From: Desulfurococcales archaeon
GTDB lineage: Archaea > Thermoproteota > Thermoprotei_A > Sulfolobales > Ignisphaeraceae
Length of the DNA: 64,000 bases
Assembly (NCBI GenBank): GCA_028275745.1
Contig: JAPWUB010000002.1
Coordinates: 1-64,000, forward strand
Direction: 5' to 3'
Shown in pieces: positions 9,586 to 17,708 of the stretch. The position numbers and the translations under genes are program-made. The notes beneath the pieces were generated by a model. That model was not told the DNA's origin. It was given only the letters and a program-made list of their open reading frames with translations, and did no database searches. Within the stretch, counting starts at the first letter, position 1; every line of letters begins with the position of its first letter.

Positions 9586-10845
9586 CTATACATGATACTG
9601 ATCATTGGGAGCCATACCTTGGTTTGGCGCAAATCCATAATTTGCGTAGGGTCTAAATCTATTCTTCAAAACTTTATCAATAGCATACATAAAGTCCTTC
9701 ATCTCAACAATGTATCTACCATTTTTGATAGAGTGTATCACTGCTTCCGTACATATGATCTTTATGTCGGCTCCTGTAGCACCTTTGGTGATTTTTGCTA
9801 GTTCGTACAGGTCAACATCCTTTGCTAAAGGCATTTTCCTAGTGTGTATCTTAAAGATTTCGTATCTCCCTCTAAGATCTGGTAATGGTATTTCAATTAT
9901 TTTATCAAAACGACCAGGACGTAGAAGTGCAGGATCCAACACATCTATTCTGTTTGTGGTTGCAATAACCTTTACGTTATCTAAAGGATCAAACCCATCT
10001 AGTTCTGCTAGCAACTGAGTTAATGTTCTATGAATTTCTCTTTCTCCGCTTGTTCCTACATCTAAACGCCTAGCAGCGATGGCGTCTATCTCATCTATTA
10101 GTATTATTGCTGGTGCTTTTTTCCTTGCTAAGCTAAAAATTTCTTTAACAAGTCTAGCTCCCTCACCTATATACTTTTGAGCAAGCTCTGAGGCAACTAG
10201 CCTTATAAATGTTGCATTACTTTCATGTGCTACTGCTTTGGCTAATAAAGTCTTTCCACATCCAGGTGGACCGTATAGTAGAACCCCTTTCGGAGGTTCA
10301 ACACCCATCAATCTAAATATATGTGGATACTTTAAGGGAAGTTCAATAACTTCTCTCAACTCCTCTATTTGTTCTTCCAACCCACCAATATCATCGTAAG
10401 TTACATTAGGTTTTTCAACAATTTCGAACACTCTAACTTGCGGATCTTCAATTTGTGGCAAGACCTCAACTATCGCAGATCCTCTCTGATTCAAAGCTAC
10501 TGAAACCCCAGGCTTTAGTTTTGATCTATCAACAGTATCTAGCACATGCACTACTAGCACAGGTCCTGATGAACTCTTTACAAGGGCTCTACCATCAGGT
10601 AGAAGATCTATTAATGTGGCTTCAACTAGTGGCGGAGCTAGGAGTTTCTCAACCTGTGACTTATAATACTCAAGCTCCTCCTTATATTTAAGTATGAGCT
10701 CCCTTAATGTGGTTGCATCGGCTGATAATATGTCGACGTAGCTCAGCTCTGCGTCTCTGCTCCCATTGGCATTGCTCTCGTACTCCATCTTATTATACCC
10801 AAAAGAAAAAGTAGCAATACGAGAAACTATAAACATTTTTCCCAA
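9586..10845 (-). CDS. pan: Proteasome-activating nucleotidase (PAN), AAA+ ATPase
   Basis: [56 protein letters not shown]; ends ...NDQYHV. Confidence 0.95.
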   Translation of the reverse strand: MGKMFIVSRIATFSFGYNKMEYESNANGSRDAELSYVDILSADATTLRELILKYKEELEYYKSQVEKLLAPPLVEATLIDLLPDGRALVKSSSGPVLVVHVLDTVDRSKLKPGVSVALNQRGSAIVEVLPQIEDPQVRVFEIVEKPNVTYDDIGGLEEQIEELREVIELPLKYPHIFRLMGVEPPKGVLLYGPPGCGKTLLAKAVAHESNATFIRLVASELAQKYIGEGARLVKEIFSLARKKAPAIILIDEIDAIAARRLDVGTSGEREIHRTLTQLLAELDGFDPLDNVKVIATTNRIDVLDPALLRPGRFDKIIEIPLPDLRGRYEIFKIHTRKMPLAKDVDLYELAKITKGATGADIKIICTEAVIHSIKNGRYIVEMKDFMYAIDKVLKNRFRPYANYGFAPNQGMAPNDQYHV

Positions 10846-10892
10846 ACTGCTAACATATTATACTGGAAAGACATGTCAAATAGGGATCGCCA

Positions 10893-11483
10893 GTGTCTAA
10901 AAAAGGAACTGAATTAACATGTGAAATTTGCGGAGCAATTATACCCCCTGGTAAGGGACATAGAGTACTAGTTGACAATACTATACTTCTAGTATGCGAC
11001 AGCTGTTACAGCAAAATTATGTCACGTAAAAAAGTGCAACAATCTGCAACCCCTCTGACGCCACATACACAACAGTCAATCAGTAGAGGGCTTGCAAGTT
11101 CGGTTTCTGTGCAATTAGAGACGCCAGCAACTAGAAGAAGTAGTACTGTATACCAACAAAACAAGGGTGTGCGACAATCACAAAGCCTATATGAAAAGTA
11201 TGAGCTTGTAGAGGACTATGCTGAAAGAATTAGAAGAGCTAGGGAAGCCCTAGGCTGGAGCCAAGCGGTGCTAGCAACTAAGGTTAAAGTTAGTGAGAAC
11301 ATAATTAAAAGAATTGAATCGGGGAAGCTTAGACCCTCGCATGATCTTGCAAAAAGACTTGAAGAGGTTCTAAACATCAAGCTTTTAGTGCCGGCCATTG
11401 AAGATATGTATGGCGAGAAAAAGGAATCCTTAAAAGAGGTTACACTAGGTGAAATAGTAAGGATAAGGGAAGGTAATGAGTGA
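10893..11483 (+). CDS. MBF1-like zinc-ribbon/HTH transcriptional coactivator
   Basis: N-terminal CEICGA...CDSC ribbon; RIRRAREALGWSQAVLATKVKVSENIIKRIESGKLRPS HTH_3; GTG start. Confidence 0.92.
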   Translation: MSKKGTELTCEICGAIIPPGKGHRVLVDNTILLVCDSCYSKIMSRKKVQQSATPLTPHTQQSISRGLASSVSVQLETPATRRSSTVYQQNKGVRQSQSLYEKYELVEDYAERIRRAREALGWSQAVLATKVKVSENIIKRIESGKLRPSHDLAKRLEEVLNIKLLVPAIEDMYGEKKESLKEVTLGEIVRIREGNE

Positions 11484-12622
11484 GCAATAGACATAGAGAA
11501 GAAGTTATCCTAGTCATTAGAAAAAATGATAGAGAAAACCTAGATGAGATTTTAGCAGTTACGCGAGAAGCAGGCTTTGAACCAAAGCATGTTATTGAAG
11601 TTTCAAATGTTGATTCCACATGTTATCTCACATACGGGAAATTAACAAGGGTAAAGTACATAATAAGGAATAATCAAATAAACAAGCTTTGCATATATGA
11701 CCAGTTGAAGCCTCGACAATTTTCCTGCCTTATGAAGGAGCTAGGCGTAGAGGTAATAGATAAGGTAATTCTCATTCTTAGGGTATTTCAAATGCATGCT
11801 GGCTCACGTGAAGCAATGCTTCAAATAGAGCTTGCAAGATTGATACATGAGCTTCCAATAATTCGTGAATGGATTAGAAGAAGCAAATTAGGTGAACTTC
11901 CAGGATTTCTTAGTAGTGGTAGGTATGCTATTGATTATCAGTACGCACACATGAGGAGAAGGATTGCTAGGATAAGGGAAGAACTTGAAGAACTTAGAGT
12001 AAAGCGGGAAAGAGAGCGTGAGAGAAGGAAAGATTCAGGCTGGATACACATAGCCATTATTGGCTATACTAATGCTGGTAAGACCACGTTATTTAATGCA
12101 CTAACAAAACTAAATAAACCCACAGGTACAGAAATGTTTACAACATTGTCGCCTAAAACATATGCAATCAATGTGTGTAAAGATATTGGCAATGATAAGG
12201 TTGTGCTTGTCGACACCATTGGTTTCATTAAGGACTTGCCTCTAGAAATTGTAGAAGCTTTTAAGGCTGTACTTGAAGAAATTAAATACTCTGACATTCT
12301 CTTACTCGTAATCGATATAAGCAAGAGAAAAGAATTGATTATTAATGAAATTGAATCTGTTCTCAACATCTTGCATAATGTGGGGATTGAAGGAAAGCCT
12401 ACTATAGTTGCGTTAAACAAGATAGACTTAATCAATAAAGAAAATGGTGTAGTGCAACAGATAATCGACGAAGTTCGTGAATACCTTCTTAAAAGAAACA
12501 TTAATTTACATTCAATTATTGCTATATCTGCATACTATGGACTAAATATTGATGTCCTCAAGGAATCCCTATGTCAAGCTGTACAACAGTTGAAGAACTC
12601 GGAAACGAAGTATACGTTTTAA
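11480..12622 (+). CDS. hflX: HflX-family GTPase
   Basis: IAIIGYTNAGKTTLFNALT, DTIGFIKDLPLEIVEAFKAVLEE, ALNKIDL. Confidence 0.95.
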   Translation: MSNRHREEVILVIRKNDRENLDEILAVTREAGFEPKHVIEVSNVDSTCYLTYGKLTRVKYIIRNNQINKLCIYDQLKPRQFSCLMKELGVEVIDKVILILRVFQMHAGSREAMLQIELARLIHELPIIREWIRRSKLGELPGFLSSGRYAIDYQYAHMRRRIARIREELEELRVKRERERERRKDSGWIHIAIIGYTNAGKTTLFNALTKLNKPTGTEMFTTLSPKTYAINVCKDIGNDKVVLVDTIGFIKDLPLEIVEAFKAVLEEIKYSDILLLVIDISKRKELIINEIESVLNILHNVGIEGKPTIVALNKIDLINKENGVVQQIIDEVREYLLKRNINLHSIIAISAYYGLNIDVLKESLCQAVQQLKNSETKYTF

Positions 12623-13143
12623 GGCTTGGTCACAGACCCCAAAGAGACAAGAGGATAACCACTCATGTAGCACTTGTTGCACGTGCCTTCGGTGCACGAG
12701 GAATCTACATAGCAGAAGTTCGTGATGATAGCATCAAGCAAAGCATTAAGAAAGTAATTAGTAAGTGGGGTGGAAGCTATTTCGAGATAAGTGATGGAGT
12801 CGATCCGTTGACTATTATCAATAAGATTAAAAGTGAAAGTGGCTGCATAGTTCATTTAACCATGTATGGTTTACCCATAGATAATGTAATTAATGAAATA
12901 AGAGAGAAATGTAAAAAGATTCTTGTAATTGTGGGTGCAGAAAAAGTTGAGAGATTATATTATGAAATTGCAGACTATAATGTTGCCATAGGTAATCAGC
13001 CTCATTCAGAGGTCTCCGCATTGGCAATATTCTTAGACAGACTTTGGCGAGGACGTGAGATTAACATATGTTTCCCAGACGCAGAGTATTATATTGTACC
13101 AAGTAGGCGTAACAAGGTGGTGAAGCGTGTTGACAGAAAATGA
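12571..13143 (+). CDS. trm56: tRNA (cytidine-56-2'-O)-methyltransferase
   Basis: VLRLGHRPQRDKRITTHVALVARAFGARGIYIAE; IGNQPHSEVSALAIFLDRLWRG. Confidence 0.93.
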   Translation: MSSCTTVEELGNEVYVLRLGHRPQRDKRITTHVALVARAFGARGIYIAEVRDDSIKQSIKKVISKWGGSYFEISDGVDPLTIINKIKSESGCIVHLTMYGLPIDNVINEIREKCKKILVIVGAEKVERLYYEIADYNVAIGNQPHSEVSALAIFLDRLWRGREINICFPDAEYYIVPSRRNKVVKRVDRK

Positions 13144-13648
13144 ACTCTTGAGCTTTGTGGAAAAAATGTATGGAGCTAGTGGTAGAAAAATTATTGAGGT
13201 ATTGATGAAGAGCAAAACCGGTATGGAAATAGATGAAATAGCACACGAAACGGGTCTAAGAACAAACGATATAAGAAGGCTTCTCTATGAAATGGCGCAA
13301 GAGGGGTTCGTTATAACATTACGCAGTCAAAGAGGTGAAAGTATGTGGTACACTTATAGATGGTATACAGACATTGGAATAATCAAGAGGGCATTAGTAC
13401 AGAGATTTAGAGCAACGCTAAATATATTGAATGAGAGATTAGAGTACGAACAGTCAACTACTTTCTATATCTGCCCAAACGATTACACTATTTACTCGTT
13501 TGAAGAAGCTTTTGAAAATGGATTCCGATGCATACACTGTCAATCTGAACTAATAGCATTTGACAATAAAAGCATTATTACATTTCTAAAGAGCCTTATT
13601 GAAGAGCTTGAAAAAATACTGAAGGCGTTATCGACTAATGAGGCCTAG
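13127..13648 (+). CDS. tfe: Transcription factor E alpha subunit
   Basis: N-terminal winged helix (GMEIDEIAHETGLRTNDIRRLLYEM) and zinc ribbon CPNDYTIYSFEEAFENGFRCIHC. Confidence 0.93.
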   Translation: MLTENELLSFVEKMYGASGRKIIEVLMKSKTGMEIDEIAHETGLRTNDIRRLLYEMAQEGFVITLRSQRGESMWYTYRWYTDIGIIKRALVQRFRATLNILNERLEYEQSTTFYICPNDYTIYSFEEAFENGFRCIHCQSELIAFDNKSIITFLKSLIEELEKILKALSTNEA

Positions 13649-14591
13649 GGTAATAGACCTCTTCTGTGGAGCTGGAGGATTTTCAAGAGGTTTTAAAGAA
13701 GCTGGTTTTGAGATAATATTTGGTTTAGATAATGATACCGCTTGTAGCAAATCGTTTAAGTCTAACTTTCCCACAGCAGTAGTACTTGCAGAAGATATAC
13801 AGGATATAAGTGGCGACGACATAGCCTATTTAGTAAGCAAAAGATTTGATATAGTTATAGGCAGCCCTCCGTGTGAACCCTTTACTGGTGCAAACCCTTA
13901 CAGAGAAGTTAATCCACTCGATAGACTATATAAGGATCCTATGGGCAAATTAACACTTGAATTTATACGAATAGTAGGAGAGCTTAAGCCAAAAATATTT
14001 GTCATGGAAAATGTCCCAGCAATAATGGAGAAAGAGATAAGGACCAGCCTTATAAAAGAATTCAAATATGTTGGATACGACAGAATATACTTTAATTTAC
14101 TGAACGCTGAAGAATATGGAACGCCAAGCAAGAGACGAAGAGTATTTGTATCTAATGCGCCAATAAATCCGAAACCGATTGGCAAAATTATTACTGTCAA
14201 GGAGGCGCTAGCAAATCTACCACCACCAGAAACATCGAATATCCCTAACCATGAATATGTCCCTATATCAGACAAAAAGCTGAGGAGAATAGCAAAAGTA
14301 AAACCAGGACAAGCTGTTTACAGATTTCAAGGTGCGTCAAAGGCTATTCCTACACTGATTAGATTAAATCCTGATGAAATTGCTCCAACAGTTCTAGGCA
14401 ACTCAAGATTTATACATCCATTTGAAGATAGGTTGTTAACAGTTCGTGAACAAGCAAGACTCATGGGATATCCAGACGATCATGTCTTCTTTGGAGGCAA
14501 AGACCAGCAATTCAATCAAGTTGGTGAATCAGTTCCACCACCATTATCATATGCCATAGCAAGATTTATAATCGAGAACTATTTCACATAA
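13638..14591 (+). CDS. DNA (cytosine-5)-methyltransferase family protein (orphan)
   Basis: DLFCGAGGFSRGFKEAGF, GSPPCEPF, VMENVPAI, SKRRRVFV, EQARLMGYPDDHVFFG, VGESVPPPLSYAIA. Confidence 0.93.
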   Translation: MRPRVIDLFCGAGGFSRGFKEAGFEIIFGLDNDTACSKSFKSNFPTAVVLAEDIQDISGDDIAYLVSKRFDIVIGSPPCEPFTGANPYREVNPLDRLYKDPMGKLTLEFIRIVGELKPKIFVMENVPAIMEKEIRTSLIKEFKYVGYDRIYFNLLNAEEYGTPSKRRRVFVSNAPINPKPIGKIITVKEALANLPPPETSNIPNHEYVPISDKKLRRIAKVKPGQAVYRFQGASKAIPTLIRLNPDEIAPTVLGNSRFIHPFEDRLLTVREQARLMGYPDDHVFFGGKDQQFNQVGESVPPPLSYAIARFIIENYFT

Positions 14592-14627
14592 ATTAAAACC
14601 AAATGTAACGCATCTTGAGGTAAAATT

Positions 14628-15113
14628 ATGAAAGCGAAAGTTTATCTAGTTGCTTATGCCCCTTCAAGCCCACACAGAGTTATAGACTTAGCAAAAACCG
14701 CATACTCCTTTAACTTTATAGAAGGATTCATAGTCGTCAAACCCACTGGTTTAGCTGCACAAACCGGAGTTCCTGAAGCATTTAAGCTGGCATATAGACA
14801 AAACAAACCTTTCTTCGTATTACCAAGCTTGAAAGACCTAAAAGAAGTCCTTGGAATCGAACTGCTAATCTTTATTTTGCAGAGTAAGAAAGAAGGTCCA
14901 GATTTAACAGATGTGCTAAAGAATGTTACTGCTAATAGCATTGCCATCATAGTGCAAGCAGGTGAAACGCCTATACCAAAAGAAGAGATGGCTCTAGGAA
15001 CACCTGCGAAAATAAATGAAATGAACTCTAACCTCTCTCCAAATCCAATAGCAGAAGCTGCAACTGCTTTACTAAAACTTGCTTCTTTCTTAGACCAGCA
15101 AAAATCACATTGA
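14628..15113 (+). CDS. Conserved archaeal protein, SPOUT-like fold / 'RecB family' annotation class
   Basis: 161 aa; resembles small crenarchaeal proteins of this annotation class; assigned by overall look only. Confidence 0.4.
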   Translation: MKAKVYLVAYAPSSPHRVIDLAKTAYSFNFIEGFIVVKPTGLAAQTGVPEAFKLAYRQNKPFFVLPSLKDLKEVLGIELLIFILQSKKEGPDLTDVLKNVTANSIAIIVQAGETPIPKEEMALGTPAKINEMNSNLSPNPIAEAATALLKLASFLDQQKSH

Positions 15114-15132
15114 TCTGAGGCTAAGAACGGAA

Positions 15133-16755
15133 ATGGAAAAAGTGCTAGTTGTTGACGCTAATGCTCGTGGTAATGGAAAAAGGTTTTCTACGCTTGATGT
15201 TATAGGTGTTGGACCACGACTTATAACATCTTTATTTAGATACTATAACCTAGACGCTAAGCTTGTAGCTTATGAAAGTGTTGCCGAGGACGAGCAAATC
15301 CTTGAGCACTACGATGCTTTGGCAATATCATTTATGATTAGCGATGTGGGTGCTGCAAGAAGACTTATAAATGCATGGACGAGACACAATGACGGCCCTA
15401 TAATTCTTGGTGGTGGAGGAGCTTTAAGCAATAAGATTCTATCATCTCTGGATTTTTCACTGGCTTTTAAGGGCGACGCTGAAATGACTTTATGGCAATT
15501 GTTTAAAGAATTTAGAAGTTTAAAAGAGGTCTATGAAACTTTATCCAAAGAGCACCGCACAATAAAGGGTCTTGCTATAAAGACTGATGAGGGAAACATA
15601 ATTGATGGTGGTCTCGGTATTTGGACCCCTAAGAGTATGCTTAATGTAATACCTGTTGTTGAAGATTTAAAGACTTTTCCTTTTTACTGGGCATCAAGAA
15701 TCTATGTAGAAGTAGTTAGAGGCTGTAGCAACTTTAAACGAGCAAAATTTGCCTCTGGCGGAATTAAGTGCATTGATTGTGAGCTTTGCTATACAGGACC
15801 TTTAAACAATAGGCTTACATGTCCTCTTGGTATACCTCCAGGTTGCGGCTACTGCAGCGTGCCATCAGTTCACGGACCTGCTAGAAGCCGCAATATTTAC
15901 ATTATAGCAGAAGAAGTCGAAAAGCTGGCCAAGCTTGGTGTTAGCAGAATAGTTTTGAGTGCCCCGGACTTCCTCGATTTTGGTAGGGATGAGCTTGTCG
16001 ATGGTTACCTAACCGATCCATGTAATCCACCGCCAAACATAGAAGCAATAGAGAAATTGCTAAGAGAGCTTTCGAAAATACCGGAGGTATCATCTGAAAA
16101 GACTGTTATTATGATAGAAAATCTAAAGCCGTGTCTAGTCAATGAAGATGTTGCAGAAATTCTGGGAAGATATTTGAGGGATACAGCTGTATACATAGGG
16201 GTTGAAAGCTGTAGCGATGATTTGCTAATTAAAATAGGTAGACCTGCCACCTCAGAGTCGATACTAAAAGCATTGGAACTTCTGAGAAAGTATGGACTTA
16301 GACCATACATATACCTTATGCATGGAATTCCTGGAGAAACAGCAGAGGATATAAAGAAGACCATTGATTGCATAGATCATTTAAAGCGTATTGGCGTAGA
16401 GAAGATTACACTATATAGGTTCACTCCGTTACCGTATACTGCATTCGAAGGGTTTCCAAGGCCATCACCAGCTGTAAAGGACGAGGTAAGAAAGATTCTA
16501 TACGAAAGAGTGATAGCCTTCAATACCGAACAAAAGAGAAATCTGGTAGGGAAGCTAATTAAGGCTATTGTTGCTGGTAGGCATCCACATAAAAAAGGAT
16601 TTCTGATAGCCTATCCACAGAAACATGGTCCCGTAATACTACTACAAGGATCATCAAAGCTAGTGGGCCATAAAGTCGTAGCAAGGGTAGAGAAAGTTGT
16701 CAGCGATCGTGTTGTTATAGGTTCAGTAATTTATGTGCATGAAAGATACTTATGA
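15133..16755 (+). CDS. B12-binding-like / radical SAM protein with TRAM-like C-terminus
   Basis: RGC...GCGYCSVPSVHGPARSRN; YIGVESCSDDLLIKIGRP; LMHGIPGETAEDI; C-terminal KLVGHKVVARVEKV. Confidence 0.88.
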   Translation: MEKVLVVDANARGNGKRFSTLDVIGVGPRLITSLFRYYNLDAKLVAYESVAEDEQILEHYDALAISFMISDVGAARRLINAWTRHNDGPIILGGGGALSNKILSSLDFSLAFKGDAEMTLWQLFKEFRSLKEVYETLSKEHRTIKGLAIKTDEGNIIDGGLGIWTPKSMLNVIPVVEDLKTFPFYWASRIYVEVVRGCSNFKRAKFASGGIKCIDCELCYTGPLNNRLTCPLGIPPGCGYCSVPSVHGPARSRNIYIIAEEVEKLAKLGVSRIVLSAPDFLDFGRDELVDGYLTDPCNPPPNIEAIEKLLRELSKIPEVSSEKTVIMIENLKPCLVNEDVAEILGRYLRDTAVYIGVESCSDDLLIKIGRPATSESILKALELLRKYGLRPYIYLMHGIPGETAEDIKKTIDCIDHLKRIGVEKITLYRFTPLPYTAFEGFPRPSPAVKDEVRKILYERVIAFNTEQKRNLVGKLIKAIVAGRHPHKKGFLIAYPQKHGPVILLQGSSKLVGHKVVARVEKVVSDRVVIGSVIYVHERYL

Positions 16756-16869
16756 CATATTATCACCATAGTATGTAGAGTGTAACAGTACAACGCAACG
16801 ACCTAAATATGTTTTAATAGCAGGCACTGCAAAAATAGCGTTAAAGGCGAAATACAGGGTGAAGGAATT

Positions 16870-17190
16870 GTGAAAGTGTCAACAGTGGAACTTGAAAGTT
16901 TCGAAGATATGATACTAATGCTTCATTCACGAATGACTCCTGTGAGTATGGTCTCCGCACTTATGTGCACAACAAAAGTGTGCTTTACCATAATAAGTGC
17001 TGGAGATGAGCAAATATTCGTATTCTCATCGCCTCCGCCACAATCAAAATGCAGGTTTGCATATGTTGACGAGAACGGAAGAGTTAAATGTAGTGAGAGC
17101 CCACCTCCAGGCAAACCAGTTGTGTTCATCATCACAGTGAAAAACGTCTATGAAACTGATAGCCTCACAAAAGCACTTCAGATAGGATAG
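16870..17190 (+). CDS. Hypothetical protein (106 aa)
   Basis: Intact ORF with GTG start, intergenic on both sides; no family recognised. Confidence 0.6.
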   Translation: MKVSTVELESFEDMILMLHSRMTPVSMVSALMCTTKVCFTIISAGDEQIFVFSSPPPQSKCRFAYVDENGRVKCSESPPPGKPVVFIITVKNVYETDSLTKALQIG

Positions 17191-17273
17191 CACGTTGCAA
17201 CATACATAGCATAACATAAACACTTTTTAACGCCTAAACATAAGAATAAATTTTTGAAATAAGGATTTGTGGT

Positions 17274-17361
17274 GCGGGGGTGCCCGAGCCAGGTCAAAGG
17301 GGTCGGGCTGAGGACCCGATGGCGTAGGCCTGCGTGGGTTCAAATCCCACCCCCCGCACCA
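17274..17361 (+). tRNA. tRNA-Leu(GAG)
   Basis: GCGGGGG...CTGAGGA loop...variable arm...GGGTTCAAATCCC...CCCCCGC-A-CCA; CCA encoded. Confidence 0.95.
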
Positions 17362-17380
17362 AAACTTAAAATAACCATGT

Positions 17381-17695
17381 TTGGCGATAATCGTGAGCTA
17401 TAGTTGGGAACCTCAGTGGATTAGAAAAAAGTTCAAAATTTCTGAGGGGTTAGAGATAGAAACATGCTATGATTCTTCAACAGGTCTTTTGCTCTGCCCT
17501 CTTTGTGTAGACATCTCAAAAATATGTCCTAGTTATACTGAACCAACATCAATAATACCTGAGAATGCGCCTTACTTCTTTTCTATTGAAGATGTGATTT
17601 ATCATATGAAGACACATAGCAGGGTTGAATCAAAGAAACTATATGTAGAGATAGAAGAGGAAGAAGAAACAGAAGAAGAGGAAACAGAAGAATAA
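17381..17695 (+). CDS. Hypothetical zinc-finger-like protein with acidic Glu/Thr tail
   Basis: C-x9-C-x2-C-x6-C plus HMKTHS, tail EIEEEEETEEEETEE; start TTG 17381 or a nearby GTG. Confidence 0.6.
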   Translation: MAIIVSYSWEPQWIRKKFKISEGLEIETCYDSSTGLLLCPLCVDISKICPSYTEPTSIIPENAPYFFSIEDVIYHMKTHSRVESKKLYVEIEEEEETEEEETEE

Positions 17696-17708
17696 CAACA
17701 ATCTATTG

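Noticed and set aside
13638-14591. Restriction-modification system
   Set aside because: Only a methyltransferase is present; flanking genes are housekeeping with no endonuclease candidate.
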